Counted from the stretch's first letter, positions 17,812 through 26,524 are shown. The stretch is DNA of 33,133 bases from Sphingomonadaceae bacterium (GCA_947375105.1 CANCET010000018.1:1-33133); one strand, 5' to 3'. Notes: generated by a model from the sequence alone, not told the origin. Made by a program: numbers and translations.

Positions 17812-18714
17812 TTGCTGTCACTATCGGCCGCCGCCGCAGCCGTCGCAGGCCACCAGCCGCTGCACTGGGAGAGCCTTGGCCTCTCGCCTATCGCCATCGA
17901 CCTCGGGTTCTTCGCGATCAAGTGGTACAGCCTTGCATACCTCGCGGGGATCATGCTGGGGTATTTCCAGCTTGGGCGGATGATCCGCCAGCCCGGCGCA
18001 CCACTGGCGCAGCGCCACGCGGACGACCTGTTCTTCTATGCGACGCTCGGCATCATTCTGGGCGGACGGCTGGGCTACGCCATCTTCTACGCGCCCGAAT
18101 TGCTGGCCGACCCTTCGCGGCTGATCCGGCTGTGGGAAGGGGGCATGAGCTTTCATGGCGGACTGATCGGCACGGTGCTGGCAATCGCCTGGGTGGCGTG
18201 GCGCGGAGGGCTCAATTTCGTGCGGACCTGCGACTACATCGCGGTCTGCGTGCCGCCCGGCCTGTTCTTCGGTCGCTGCGCGAACTTCGTGAACGGCGAA
18301 TTGTGGGGCCGGGTGACGGATTCGACGATGCCCTGGGTCATGGTGTTTCCAGGCGCGGGGCCGCTGCCGCGCCATCCGAGCCAACTCTATGAAGCGCTGC
18401 TGGAAGGGCTGGTGCTGGGCGCGGTGCTGTTCGTTATGTTCTGGCAGACGCGTGCGCGCTGGCGGCCGGGCCTGCTCGTCGGGCTGTTCACACTGGGCTA
18501 TGCGCTCGCCCGCTTCACGGTCGAGTTCTACCGTGAACCCGACGCGCAGCTACTCGATTTCGCGATGCGCAGCGGTCTTTCGATGGGCCAGTGGCTGACA
18601 TTGCCGATGATGGCGATCGGCATCGGCTTTGTTGTGCGGGCCCTCGTACGTCCGCCGCTCGCGGTTTCGGTCCAGCCGGTGGGCCAGCCGAGCAGCCAGA
18701 CCGTGGTTTCCTGA
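17812..18714 (+). CDS. lgt: Prolipoprotein diacylglyceryl transferase
   Basis: The 300-residue inner-membrane enzyme moves diacylglycerol from phosphatidylglycerol to the lipobox cysteine of prolipoproteins, the first step of lipoprotein maturation. Landmarks are [42 protein letters not shown] with the essential His, [13 protein letters not shown] with the Lgt signature, and [13 protein letters not shown]. About seven hydrophobic segments are visible. The start appears to be TTG at 17812, with an AGGGAG site about 9 bases upstream; no ATG or GTG gives a full N-terminus, and the next Met is too far inside. The methyltransferase gene follows after 21 bases. Confidence 0.95.
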   Translation: MLSLSAAAAAVAGHQPLHWESLGLSPIAIDLGFFAIKWYSLAYLAGIMLGYFQLGRMIRQPGAPLAQRHADDLFFYATLGIILGGRLGYAIFYAPELLADPSRLIRLWEGGMSFHGGLIGTVLAIAWVAWRGGLNFVRTCDYIAVCVPPGLFFGRCANFVNGELWGRVTDSTMPWVMVFPGAGPLPRHPSQLYEALLEGLVLGAVLFVMFWQTRARWRPGLLVGLFTLGYALARFTVEFYREPDAQLLDFAMRSGLSMGQWLTLPMMAIGIGFVVRALVRPPLAVSVQPVGQPSSQTVVS

Positions 18715-18735
18715 CAGCACCTCGGGCAGACGGCA

Positions 18736-19866
18736 GTGACATCTGAGGCCAGCGGCGCGCCGGTCGGAATTGGCGCCGGTTTCGGGACCGGAGGCGGGGC
18801 CGGACTGACAGCGGTGTTCTCGCGGTTGATCGCGGCCACCGGGCCCATCTCCATGGCGCACTACATGGCCGAGGCCAACGCACGCTACTATGCGTCGCGC
18901 GACCCATTGGGCACGTCCGGCGATTTCGTCACCGCACCGGAGATCAGCCAGATGTTCGGCGAGCTCATCGGGTTGTGGCTGGCGGATATCTGGCAGCGCG
19001 CGGGGAGCCCCGACGGGGTTTGCTACGTCGAGCTTGGGCCCGGGCGCGGGACACTGGCGCGCGATGCGCTGCGCGCTGCGCGGCGCGGCGGGCTGGTGCC
19101 CGAGGTGCATTTCGTCGAGACCAGCCCGGCGCTCACGGCGCTGCAACGCACCATGCACCCCGGTGCGACCTGGCATCACGACCTTTCGGGACTGCCAGTG
19201 GATCGGCCATTGCTCGTGGTTGCCAACGAGTTCCTCGATGCACTGCCGGTGCGCCAGTTGGTGCGGACTGCGGAGGGCTGGCGCGAGCGCATGGTCGGCT
19301 TGGACGCAGATGGGGCTTTCATTCCCATTGCGGGTACGCGGCCGATGGATGCGGCTGTGCCAGCGTGGTTTGGAAAGGCTGGCGAAGGCGCGATTGTCGA
19401 GACTTCGCCTGCTGCGGCGACCGTGGTGCAGGAAGTGGCGGCGCGCCTCGCCCGGCAGGGCGGCGCGGCGCTGTTCATCGACTACGGGTATGCGGAGCCG
19501 CAATTGGGCAGCACGTTGCAGGCAGTGCGGGCGCATCGGAAGGTGGACGTCTTCGTGGAGCCCGGTGAAGCGGATCTGACGGCCCATGTCGACTTTGCGA
19601 CACTGGCCGATGTCGCCGAACAGGCAGGCGCGCGCTGGCTTGGAACGGCGGGCCAAGGCGGCTGGCTGGCGGCACTGGGGATCGGTGCGCGGGCTGGTGC
19701 GCTGGCAAAGGCAGCGCCGCACGAGGCGGAAGCGATCGAGGCCGCGGCGATGCGCCTGACCGCTCCGGCGGAAATGGGTACCTTGTTCAAGGTGATGGGC
19801 CTCGCCGCCCCCAGATGGCCCGATGGTGCAGGCCTTGAACGAGTCAGCCTCGGCACGGCTAGCTAA
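18736..19866 (+). CDS. MidA/NDUFAF7-type SAM-dependent methyltransferase
   Basis: This 376-residue protein belongs to the NDUFAF7/MidA family. Diagnostic features are the N-terminal GPISMAHYMAEAN, GDFVTAPEISQMFGELIGLW, the SAM-binding YVELGPGRGTLARD, VANEFLDALPVRQL and the ALFIDYGY block. In mitochondria the family member methylates an arginine of a complex I subunit during assembly; a similar role on the bacterial NADH dehydrogenase is likely but unproven. The start is GTG at 18736 and no strong ribosome binding site is seen. Close spacing to lgt (21 bases) suggests translational or transcriptional coupling. The respiratory petABC operon lies downstream across about 300 bases. Confidence 0.9.
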   Translation: MTSEASGAPVGIGAGFGTGGGAGLTAVFSRLIAATGPISMAHYMAEANARYYASRDPLGTSGDFVTAPEISQMFGELIGLWLADIWQRAGSPDGVCYVELGPGRGTLARDALRAARRGGLVPEVHFVETSPALTALQRTMHPGATWHHDLSGLPVDRPLLVVANEFLDALPVRQLVRTAEGWRERMVGLDADGAFIPIAGTRPMDAAVPAWFGKAGEGAIVETSPAAATVVQEVAARLARQGGAALFIDYGYAEPQLGSTLQAVRAHRKVDVFVEPGEADLTAHVDFATLADVAEQAGARWLGTAGQGGWLAALGIGARAGALAKAAPHEAEAIEAAAMRLTAPAEMGTLFKVMGLAAPRWPDGAGLERVSLGTAS

Positions 19867-19906
19867 GGGCCTGCCGCAAGATTGCAGGAGCCGTCTTGCG
19901 AGTGAC

Positions 19907-19936
19907 TTGCAAAAACCATTCAAGTCTCTGTTAAAA
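19907..19936 (+). promoter_or_regulatory. Possible promoter upstream of petABC
   Basis: The 299-base gap 19867-20165 holds no gene that I can support. Within it TTGCAA (19907-19912) and TTAAAA (19931-19936) stand 18 bases apart in an AT-rich patch unlike the surrounding high-GC sequence. This is a reasonable sigma-70 candidate for petABC, with a leader of about 220 bases if right. The match is moderate only. Confidence 0.3.
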
Positions 19937-20165
19937 ATGCGATTAGCTGCCTTGGCTTTGCGGCAAAATGCTTGTTGGCAAACCGGCGGCTTTGCGTCTA
20001 TCAGGCGCGCCCAAGGGGCCGGACTCTCGCTCTTCAGCGGGGTTGGTGTGGTACGGGTGGAAGAGCGTCCCTTTGGGCACTTTCCCGCCAGTTCGGTGTG
20101 GGACATTTTAGGATACGCTTGTCGCGCCTGAATCATGGCGGCGGCAGCGCAGGCAGGGAATGGCA

Positions 20166-20741
20166 ATGGCTGAACAAGCAAGCATCGCTGAGGCGACCAT
20201 GTCGGGCGCCACGAATGGCGAAGGCGTACGGCGGCGCGATTTCATTAATATCGCCGCGGTTAGCTTCGCAGGCGTCGGTGGTCTCGCCGCGCTTTATCCG
20301 CTGATTTCGCAGATGGCGCCTTCGGCCGACGTGCTGGCGGAGAGCTCGACCGAGATCGACATCTCGGCAATCTCGCCCGGTCAGGCGATCAAGGCCGTTT
20401 GGCGCAAGCAGCCGGTTTTCATCCGCAATCTGACGCCCGCGGAAATCGCGGCCGCAGACAAGGTGGATGTCACGACCCTGCGCGATCCGCAGACGCTGGA
20501 ACAGCGCACGACTGCCGGAAAGACCAACTGGCTGATCACCATGGGCGTCTGCACCCACCTGGGCTGCGTTCCGCTCGGTGCCGGCGAGGGCGAGGTCAAG
20601 GGCGAGTTCGGCGGTTATTTCTGCCCCTGCCACGGCTCGGTCTACGACACCGCGGCCCGCATCCGCAAAGGCCCGGCACCCAAGAATCTTGAGGTGCCCC
20701 CCCACGAATTTTCTTCCGACACTGTCGTGAAGATCGGCTGA
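20166..20741 (+). CDS. petA: Ubiquinol-cytochrome c reductase, Rieske iron-sulfur subunit
   Basis: The 191-residue Rieske protein of the bc1 complex (complex III) takes electrons from ubiquinol and passes them to cytochrome c1. A twin-arginine motif ([10 protein letters not shown]) and the hydrophobic segment to about residue 48 form the Tat-exported membrane anchor. The [2Fe-2S] site is complete: Cys129 and His131 in CTHLGC and Cys153 and His156 in CPCHGS, with Cys134 and Cys155 for the structural disulfide. The ATG at 20166 is chosen over 20160 because an AGGGA site lies 6 bases before it and overlaps the earlier ATG. petB follows after 11 bases. Confidence 0.97.
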   Translation: MAEQASIAEATMSGATNGEGVRRRDFINIAAVSFAGVGGLAALYPLISQMAPSADVLAESSTEIDISAISPGQAIKAVWRKQPVFIRNLTPAEIAAADKVDVTTLRDPQTLEQRTTAGKTNWLITMGVCTHLGCVPLGAGEGEVKGEFGGYFCPCHGSVYDTAARIRKGPAPKNLEVPPHEFSSDTVVKIG

Positions 20742-20752
20742 GGACTGACACG

Positions 20753-22045
20753 ATGAGCTTTCCCTGGGCGAACGAATACAAGCCGACCAACCCGCTGATG
20801 CAGTGGATGGACCAGCGGCTGCCCCTTCCGCGCTTTGTCTACAACGCCGTGGGCGCGGGTTATCCCGTGCCGCGCAACCTGAACTACATGTGGAACTTCG
20901 GCATCCTTGCCGGCTTCGCGCTGGTTCTGCAGATCGTGACCGGCGTCGTTTTGGCTATGCATTATGCCGCCAACGACAAGGTCGCGTTCGACAGCGTCGA
21001 GCATATCATGCGCGACGTGAACTGGGGCTGGATGCTCCGTTATGCCCACGCCAACGGCGCGAGCATGTTCTTCATCGTGGTCTACACCCACATCTTCCGC
21101 GGCTTCTTCTACAGCTCGTACAAGGCCCCGCGCGAGATGATCTGGCTGCTGGGCGTGGTGATCTTCCTGCTGATGATGGCGACCGCTTTCATGGGCTACG
21201 TGCTTCCCTGGGGCCAGATGAGCTTCTGGGGCGCCAAGGTCATCACCGGCCTGTTCTCCGCCATTCCGCTGATCGGCACGCCGCTGCAGCAGTGGCTGCT
21301 GGGCGGCTTCGCACCGGACAACGCCGCGCTCAACCGCTTCTTCTCGCTGCACTTCCTGCTGCCCTTCGTGATCCTGGGTGTGATCATCCTGCACGTGTGG
21401 GCGCTGCACATCCCCGGGTCGTCGAACCCGACCGGCGTGGAAGTGAAGCAGGAATCGGACACGGTGCCGTTCCACCCCTACTACACCGCCAAGGACGGCT
21501 TCGGGCTGGGCATCTTCCTGATGCTCTACTGCGCGCTGGTGTTCTTTGCGCCGAACCTGCTGGGTCACCCGGACAACTACATCCCGGCGAACCCGCTCTC
21601 CACCCCGGCTCATATCGTGCCCGAATGGTACTTCTGGCCGTTCTACGCGATCCTGCGCGCCTTCACTTCGGACTTCCTGTTCATTCCGGCGAAGCTGATG
21701 GGCGTGCTGGCGATGTTCAGCGCGATCCTGGTGTGGTTCTTCCTGCCCTGGCTCGACACGGGCCCGGTCCGTTCGGGCCACTATCGCCCGCTGTTCCGCA
21801 AGTTCTTCTACGCGCTCGTCGTTGACGTGCTCGTGCTGGGCTATTGCGGCGGTGCACCGGCGGCAGAACCCTACGTGATGATCTCGCAGATTGCAGCGAC
21901 TTACTACTTCCTGCACTTCCTTGTGATCCTGCCAATCGTCTCGTCAATCGAGACGCCGCAGCCGCTGCCGTTCTCGATCACCGAGGCCGTGCTGGGCAAG
22001 GACGATCACGCCACCCTCGCTCCCGCAACCCCGGCTGTCGCCTGA
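20753..22045 (+). CDS. petB: Ubiquinol-cytochrome c reductase, cytochrome b
   Basis: The 430-residue membrane subunit of complex III carries two b hemes and the quinol oxidation (Qo) and reduction (Qi) sites. About eight transmembrane helices are evident. The paired heme histidines lie in the second and fourth helices ([20 protein letters not shown], and [21 protein letters not shown]). The Qo-site PEWY motif is in [20 protein letters not shown], and [14 protein letters not shown] is also conserved. Length is that of alphaproteobacterial, non-split cytochrome b. It is the middle gene of petABC, 11 bases after petA and 34 before petC. Confidence 0.98.
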   Translation: MSFPWANEYKPTNPLMQWMDQRLPLPRFVYNAVGAGYPVPRNLNYMWNFGILAGFALVLQIVTGVVLAMHYAANDKVAFDSVEHIMRDVNWGWMLRYAHANGASMFFIVVYTHIFRGFFYSSYKAPREMIWLLGVVIFLLMMATAFMGYVLPWGQMSFWGAKVITGLFSAIPLIGTPLQQWLLGGFAPDNAALNRFFSLHFLLPFVILGVIILHVWALHIPGSSNPTGVEVKQESDTVPFHPYYTAKDGFGLGIFLMLYCALVFFAPNLLGHPDNYIPANPLSTPAHIVPEWYFWPFYAILRAFTSDFLFIPAKLMGVLAMFSAILVWFFLPWLDTGPVRSGHYRPLFRKFFYALVVDVLVLGYCGGAPAAEPYVMISQIAATYYFLHFLVILPIVSSIETPQPLPFSITEAVLGKDDHATLAPATPAVA

Positions 22046-22079
22046 GCCTGCCAACCCGGCACATCCAAAGGGAAACCTC

Positions 22080-22916
22080 ATGGTCCGTCTATTTGGCCCG
22101 CTCGTTGGCCTCTTCTTCGCAGTCGCGCTGCTCTGGTCGTTCGGTAACGGCGCCTACAACGCGGTGACCCAGCCGACCCCGCCGAGCGCGGAAGCGTTGT
22201 TCCACAAGCACCCGAAGGAAGTGTCCTTCTCGTTCGACGGGCCCTTCGGGACCTTCGACAAGGCGCAGCTCCAGCGCGGCTTCAAGATCTATCAGGAAGT
22301 CTGCTCGAACTGCCACAGCCTGAAGCAGGTGGCGTTCCGCGACCTGACTCAGCTTGGCTACAAGGAAGCCGAGGTCAAGGCGATCGCGAAGAACTGGGGC
22401 AACAAGGCCCAGACCTTCGATCCCAAGACCGGTGACCGCGGTGATCGCCCGAACCTGCCTTCGGACCATTTCCCGCCGGTGTACTACGCAGGTCAGGGAA
22501 ACCCGCCTGATCTCTCGCTGATCGCCAAGGCGCGTCACGGCGGGGCCCAGTACATCCACTCGCTGCTGACGGGCTATGTCGACCAGGCTGGCTACAAGAA
22601 CGAAGCGGGCGAGGAACTGCTCAAGAAGTTCCCCGATGCGAAGACGCCCGATGGGCTGTACTTCAATCCGTACTTCGCCAACCTCAACCTTGCGATGCCG
22701 CAGCCGCTGACCAGCGATGGCCAGGTAACCTACAGCGACGGCACCAAGGCGACTGTGGACCAGATGGCGATGGACGTCTCGGCGTTCCTGACCTGGACGG
22801 CCGAACCCAAGCTCGACAAGCGCAAGCAGACGGGCTGGCCAGTGCTGGGCTTCCTGCTCGCCGCAACGGTGTTGGCGTACCTCGCCAAGCGGAACGTCTG
22901 GGCTGACAAGCACTGA
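22080..22916 (+). CDS. petC: Ubiquinol-cytochrome c reductase, cytochrome c1
   Basis: The 278-residue heme c subunit of complex III passes electrons from the Rieske centre to soluble or membrane cytochrome c. The N-terminal hydrophobic segment (about residues 4-26) should act as a signal sequence. The heme-binding CSNCH motif is at residues 75-79, and NLAMPQPL supplies the likely axial Met. A C-terminal anchor helix (GWPVLGFLLAATVLAYLAK) holds the protein in the membrane. Other conserved segments include PPDLSLIAKARHGG and YFNPYFANLNLAMPQPL. It ends the petABC operon. Its stop codon lies in the first unit of a 14-bp tandem repeat, followed by a strong terminator. Confidence 0.98.
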   Translation: MVRLFGPLVGLFFAVALLWSFGNGAYNAVTQPTPPSAEALFHKHPKEVSFSFDGPFGTFDKAQLQRGFKIYQEVCSNCHSLKQVAFRDLTQLGYKEAEVKAIAKNWGNKAQTFDPKTGDRGDRPNLPSDHFPPVYYAGQGNPPDLSLIAKARHGGAQYIHSLLTGYVDQAGYKNEAGEELLKKFPDAKTPDGLYFNPYFANLNLAMPQPLTSDGQVTYSDGTKATVDQMAMDVSAFLTWTAEPKLDKRKQTGWPVLGFLLAATVLAYLAKRNVWADKH

Positions 22917-22982
22917 GGTTCCGGCACTGAGGCTTCGGCACTGAGGCTTCGACACTGAGGCTTCGACACTGAGGCTTCGGCA
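22913..22982 (+). repeat. Five-copy 14-bp tandem repeat at the petC stop codon
   Basis: Five head-to-tail copies of CTGAGGCTTCGGCA (variants: GGTTCC in copy 1, CGACA in copies 3 and 4) start at 22913, 22927, 22941, 22955 and 22969. Copy 1 contains the petC TGA. Each unit carries TGA, and the 14-base period shifts frame each time. The array ends 12 bases before the terminator stem. Confidence 0.95.
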
Positions 22983-22994
22983 CAGGTAACAAAC

Positions 22995-23023
22995 AAAGGC
23001 CACCGGCAACGGTGGCCTTTTTT
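22995..23023 (+). terminator. Rho-independent terminator between petC and apt
   Basis: AAAGGCCACCG (22995-23005) pairs perfectly with CGGTGGCCTTT (23010-23020) around a GCAA tetraloop, and the T-run continues to 23023. It ends petABC transcription. It lies only 26 bases before the apt start codon, so it may also sit in the apt leader. The A-run on the other side makes it potentially bidirectional. Confidence 0.93.
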
Positions 23024-23049
23024 GTGGGCACCGGTATGAGGGGCGCACC

Positions 23050-23586
23050 ATGACCAGGGACGAGATCAAGGCGCTGGTGCGCACAGTGCCGGACTTCCCT
23101 GCCAAGGGTATCCTGTTTCGCGACGTGACCACGCTCATCCGGCACGGCGACGGCTTTGCCGCCTGCATCGCGCATCTCGCCCGGCTGGCAGAAGCGGCCG
23201 GCGCGGAAGCCATCGCCGGAATGGAAGCGCGTGGCTTCATCTTCGGCGCCGCGGTGGCGGCACACATGCGCGTAGGCTTCGTGCCGGTCCGCAAGCCGGG
23301 CAAGCTGCCGGTGCGCACGGTCGGCATCGACTACGCGCTGGAATATGGCCGCGACCGGCTGGAAATCGATCCGGGTGCGATTGCCAAGGGTGACCGCGTG
23401 GTCATCGTCGACGACCTCATCGCAACCGGTGGAACGGCACTGGCGGCTGCGGAGTTGCTGCGCGGCGCGGGTGCACGAGTGGACCATGCCCTGTTCGTGA
23501 TCGACCTGCCGGACCTGAACGGCGCGGAGCGGTTGCGCGCGGCTGGCGTGACCGTGGAAGCGTTGATGGATTTCCCGGGGCACTGA
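23050..23586 (+). CDS. apt: Adenine phosphoribosyltransferase
   Basis: The 178-residue enzyme salvages adenine with PRPP to give AMP. Family landmarks are TVPDFPAKGILFRDVTTL at the N-terminus, IAGMEARGFIFGAAVA, FVPVRKPGKLPVRTV, YALEYGRDRLEIDPGAI, and the PRPP-binding loop VVIVDDLIATGGTALAA at about residues 117-133. All are intact and the length is usual. A GAGGGG site precedes the ATG at good spacing. The closeness of the petC terminator (26 bases upstream) means that apt must use a promoter overlapping the repeat and hairpin region or depend on read-through. It converges on the YqaA-like gene across 74 bases that hold only short G/C hairpins. Confidence 0.96.
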   Translation: MTRDEIKALVRTVPDFPAKGILFRDVTTLIRHGDGFAACIAHLARLAEAAGAEAIAGMEARGFIFGAAVAAHMRVGFVPVRKPGKLPVRTVGIDYALEYGRDRLEIDPGAIAKGDRVVIVDDLIATGGTALAAAELLRGAGARVDHALFVIDLPDLNGAERLRAAGVTVEALMDFPGH

Positions 23587-23660
23587 AGGCCAAATCCCGG
23601 CAAGAAAAGGGGTTTCCCCGGGGTTCTGAAGCCGCCCCGCTCCGGTCTTCCTCTAGTCGC

Positions 23661-24305
23661 TCAGAGCGTTGCCATCGTGGCCTTGGCGCAGCGGGCCGAG
23701 ACCTCGGCACTGCCGGTGCTCGCGCCGCTCACCACGCTCGCGAGATAGAAACCACCAACAATGAACACGATGAAACCGATCGTGACGAGGCCAAGGTACT
23801 TGTCGATCATGCGCTTGATCGGCGCGCCGAACAGGCGAAACAGGCCGCCGACGATCATGAAGCTGATCGAGCGGCTGACGATGCTGGCCAGCAGGAACGG
23901 CAGGAGCGGCATGGCGATGAAACCGGCGGTGATCGTCAGCAGCTTGAAGGGGATCGGTGTCGCCCCCTTGATGACGATGATTTCCACCCCGTATTCGCGC
24001 AAATAGCAGGCCGCCTTGGGGAAGCTTTCCGACAAATGGAGCAGCGCAAGCAGATCCTTGCCCACGCTGGCGAACAGGAAGTAGCCGATCGCATAGCCGA
24101 GCAGGCCGCCCAATACCGAGCCGGCCGTGGCGATGGCCGAATAGCGGACCGCCTTCTTCGGCTCTGCGAGGCACATGAGGCCTAGCAGGGGGTGCGGTGG
24201 GACTGGGAAGAAGCTGGCTTCCATCGCCGAAAACAGCGCAAGCCACACTTCGGCAAGCGGGTGCGTGGCCTTGGCCAAGGTCCAATTATAGAGGCTGCGA
24301 AGCAT
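23661..24305 (-). CDS. YqaA/DedA-like (VTT domain) inner-membrane protein
   Basis: The 214-residue protein has several hydrophobic segments and the features of the YqaA branch of the DedA/SNARE-associated (VTT) family: LFSAMEASFFPVPPHPLL, GSVLGGLLGYAIGYFLF, VIKGATPIPFKLLTITAGF and a final anchor IGFIVFIVGGFYLASVV. DedA-type proteins are linked to lipid transport and membrane homeostasis, but this branch has no proven substrate. The ATG at 24305 (MLRSLYNWTLAKATHPLAEV) is preferred over an in-frame ATG at 24425, whose extra residues are charged and not family-like. It diverges from the gene transfer agent cluster and is the last host-type gene on that side. Confidence 0.88.
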   Translation of the reverse strand: MLRSLYNWTLAKATHPLAEVWLALFSAMEASFFPVPPHPLLGLMCLAEPKKAVRYSAIATAGSVLGGLLGYAIGYFLFASVGKDLLALLHLSESFPKAACYLREYGVEIIVIKGATPIPFKLLTITAGFIAMPLLPFLLASIVSRSISFMIVGGLFRLFGAPIKRMIDKYLGLVTIGFIVFIVGGFYLASVVSGASTGSAEVSARCAKATMATL

Positions 24306-24448
24306 GTGGCGGGGTACTCGGCTGGACGGACGCGCCTGCAGGGAGTGTTCGCGGCGGGACCGGAACAGATCCCGCAGCCGCTCGCTAGCAGCGCAATGCA
24401 AATATTCCCTAAGCGAGCAGTGCACAAAGCGCTAGGGGCCTCGACGCT

Positions 24449-24499
24449 TAACCATATGGGTACAAAATGCTTGACAGTGTGACGCTGTTTGAGTACATA
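24449..24499 (+). promoter_or_regulatory. Sigma-70-like promoter of the GTA cluster with overlapping dyads
   Basis: TTGACA (24471-24476) and TACATA (24494-24499) stand 17 bases apart, close to consensus, with transcription expected to start near 24506, about 75 bases before the terminase start. A 15-bp near-palindrome ACAGTG-TGA-CGCTGT (24474-24488, one mismatch) covers the -35 element and spacer. A second dyad centred on CCATATGG (24449-24462) lies near -50. These are suitable places for a repressor and an activator. The rest of the gap 24306-24581 shows no gene. Confidence 0.6.
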
Positions 24500-24581
24500 A
24501 CAAGAACATCGCGATAGACCGAGTCGCTGCCCCAGCGGCACTCTGATCCACGCACCCCCTTCCCCCAGCGACGGATAGCCC

Positions 24582-25112
24582 ATGGCCCAGCGACCCCATT
24601 CGCCGCAGCAGCATGGTGCCGCGACAAAGCAGCGCAGCGCGCCGGATGCCGCAACGCACTGGACCACGATCTTTCTGGCGGCGCTGGCTGACACGTCCAA
24701 TGTGGCGGCGGCAGCGCGCAGAGCCGACATCGACGTTTCGACGGCCTATCATCGCCGGCGGCAGGACAACGAGTTCAACCGCAAGTGGCAGATTGCGCTT
24801 TGCGAGGGCTACGACAACCTGGAACTTGAGCTGCTCTACCGGCTCCGCACCGGTGAATTGAAGGCGGCGACCGGTACCAAGCGGGCAAGCCGCAGCTTCG
24901 ATAATGCCACCGCTTTTCGCCTGCTCGCCGCACACCGCGAATCGGCGGCGCGCGAACGCACGCGGCGCGACCATGTGAGCGCGGAAGAAATCCGGGCCTC
25001 GATCGATCGCAAGGTAGAGGAACTGCGGCGACGGGTGATGGACGCCAAGGCCCAGCGGGAGGCTGCGGTGATTGCCGCAGCGGTCCTGCCCAAACCTCAG
25101 GGCCAGGCGTGA
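24582..25112 (+). CDS. GTA terminase small subunit-like protein (g1 position)
   Basis: This 176-residue protein stands just before the large terminase and overlaps it by four bases. Its centre (about residues 25-65: FLAALADTSNVAAAARRADI followed by STAYHRRRQDNEFNRKW) is a helix-turn-helix of the kind used by phage small terminase subunits to hold DNA. The C-terminal part (about 115-160) is a charged helix suited to oligomerisation. In RcGTA, g1 is the small terminase, and GTA versions are thought to have lost strong sequence-specific pac recognition. The ATG at 24582 has a weak GGA site; the promoter lies about 80 bases upstream. Confidence 0.8.
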   Translation: MAQRPHSPQQHGAATKQRSAPDAATHWTTIFLAALADTSNVAAAARRADIDVSTAYHRRRQDNEFNRKWQIALCEGYDNLELELLYRLRTGELKAATGTKRASRSFDNATAFRLLAAHRESAARERTRRDHVSAEEIRASIDRKVEELRRRVMDAKAQREAAVIAAAVLPKPQGQA

Positions 25113-26440
25113 GCGGCGACCGGCTCGACTTCCTGCGCCACGACGAAGACGGTCTGGCGCAAGAACTGCCCGAGATGTTCGACGAGACCGAGCGCGATCT
25201 CGTGCCCTGGAACTGGCCGATGTGGGCGCGCGCATCACAGTTGGCGCCGCAGGGCGACTGGCGGGTGTGGCTGATCATGGCGGGGCGCGGCTTTGGCAAG
25301 ACGCGCGCCGGATCGGAATGGGTGCGGATGGTGGCCGAGCGCGACCCTTCGGCGCGGATCGCGCTGGTGGCTTCTTCGCTCCACGAAGCGCGCAGCGTGA
25401 TGGTCGAGGGTGAGAGCGGGCTGATGGCGGTGAGCCCGCCGCATATGCGGCCGCGCTATGAACCCTCGCTACGCCGCATCGTGTGGCCCGGCGGGGCACA
25501 GGCGCTGCTCTATTCGGCGGCGGAGGCCGAGGCGCTGCGCGGACCGCAGCACAGCCATGCGTGGTGCGACGAGATTGCCAAGTGGGAGGACAACCAAGGC
25601 CAGGCGCGGCGGTGCTGGGACAACCTGATGCTGGGCCTCCGGCTGGGCGAGGCGCCCCAGATTGTGGCGACCACGACACCGCGAGCCGTGCCGCTGGTGC
25701 GGCGGCTGACGGCGCAAGCACACACGGACGGCGACATCGTGCTGACGCGCGGATCAACGCTGGAGAACGAAGCCAACCTGCCGGGACGGTTCCTAGCCGA
25801 TGTGACCCGGGAGTTTGGCGGCACGCTGCTCGGGCGGCAGGAACTGGACGGTGAGCTGATCGACGACCTGCCGGGTGCGCTGTGGACGCGGGCGCTGATC
25901 GAGCGGTGCCGCGAAGCTTCCGGCAGCATTGTGATGAAGCGAGTGATCGTAGGTGTGGACCCGCCGGCCAGCGCCGAAGGCGACGCCTGCGGGATCGTGG
26001 TTTGCGGGCTTTGCGATGACGGGATTGCCCGCGTGCTGGCCGATGCCACGGTTGAAAAGGCAAGTCCGGAACGTTGGGCACGAGCGGTGGCGGAGGCTGT
26101 GCTTGGCTGGTCGGCTGACAGGGTCGTGGCTGAGGCCAACCAGGGCGGCGCGATGGTGGAGGCGGTGCTGCGGGCAGCGAATGCGGCGCTGCCGCTGCGG
26201 TTGGTGCATGCGCGCCGCGGCAAGGTGGCGCGCGCGGAGCCGGTCGCGGCGCTCTACGAGGCCGGGCGAGTCCGCCATGCCGGGCTGTTCGCGCGGCTGG
26301 AAGACGAACTTTGCGGACTGCTGCCGGGCGGGACCTATCAAGGTCCCGGCCGATCACCGGACCGGGCCGACGCCTGCGTCTGGGCGTTGACCGAGCTGAT
26401 GCTTGGCCGTGCAGGGGAACCGCGCATCTGGATTGATTGA
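25109..26440 (+). CDS. GTA terminase large subunit (packaging ATPase/nuclease)
   Basis: The 443-residue motor protein pumps DNA into the prohead and cuts it. The ATPase domain has Walker A MAGRGFGKTRAG at about residues 58-68 and Walker B with the catalytic pair in HAWCDEIAKWED (Asp154-Glu155). The RNase H-like nuclease domain begins at about residue 275 with VIVGVDPPAS and continues to SPDRADACVWALTEL. This form (DNA-packaging protein, Terminase_6 type) matches RcGTA g2. Translation starts at a GTG at 25109 that overlaps the small subunit stop as GTGA, so the two are coupled. A palindrome follows in the gap before the portal gene. Confidence 0.93.
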   Translation: MSGDRLDFLRHDEDGLAQELPEMFDETERDLVPWNWPMWARASQLAPQGDWRVWLIMAGRGFGKTRAGSEWVRMVAERDPSARIALVASSLHEARSVMVEGESGLMAVSPPHMRPRYEPSLRRIVWPGGAQALLYSAAEAEALRGPQHSHAWCDEIAKWEDNQGQARRCWDNLMLGLRLGEAPQIVATTTPRAVPLVRRLTAQAHTDGDIVLTRGSTLENEANLPGRFLADVTREFGGTLLGRQELDGELIDDLPGALWTRALIERCREASGSIVMKRVIVGVDPPASAEGDACGIVVCGLCDDGIARVLADATVEKASPERWARAVAEAVLGWSADRVVAEANQGGAMVEAVLRAANAALPLRLVHARRGKVARAEPVAALYEAGRVRHAGLFARLEDELCGLLPGGTYQGPGRSPDRADACVWALTELMLGRAGEPRIWID

Positions 26441-26467
26441 GGGATCGCGAGGGACAAGCCCTCCCCC

Positions 26468-26493
26468 AACGCTTCCCGCATGCGGGAGGCGTT
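26468..26493. repeat. Near-perfect 26-bp palindrome between terL and portal
   Basis: AACGCTTCCCGC (from 26468) faces GCGGGAGGCGTT (to 26493) across a two-base centre, with only one wobble pair. It follows CCCTCCCCC, as in interspersed REP-type elements of sphingomonads. No T-run follows, so full termination is unlikely; it may trim or stabilise mRNA between the terminase and portal genes. Confidence 0.75.
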
Positions 26494-26524
26494 GAACCGC
26501 TTCGAGCGCTTTGAAAGGCTGGAC

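Noticed and set aside
19823..20131. A 102-codon plus-strand frame between the methyltransferase gene and petA
   Set aside because: It begins inside the methyltransferase gene, has no ribosome binding site and no family pattern. The region better fits a promoter and leader.
18550..20181. A 543-codon minus-strand open frame
   Set aside because: It is antisense to lgt, the methyltransferase gene and the petA leader, and its product is low-complexity Arg/His/Pro-rich.
22913..22982. CRISPR array
   Set aside because: Units are 14 bases and directly contiguous with no spacers, and no cas gene is nearby.
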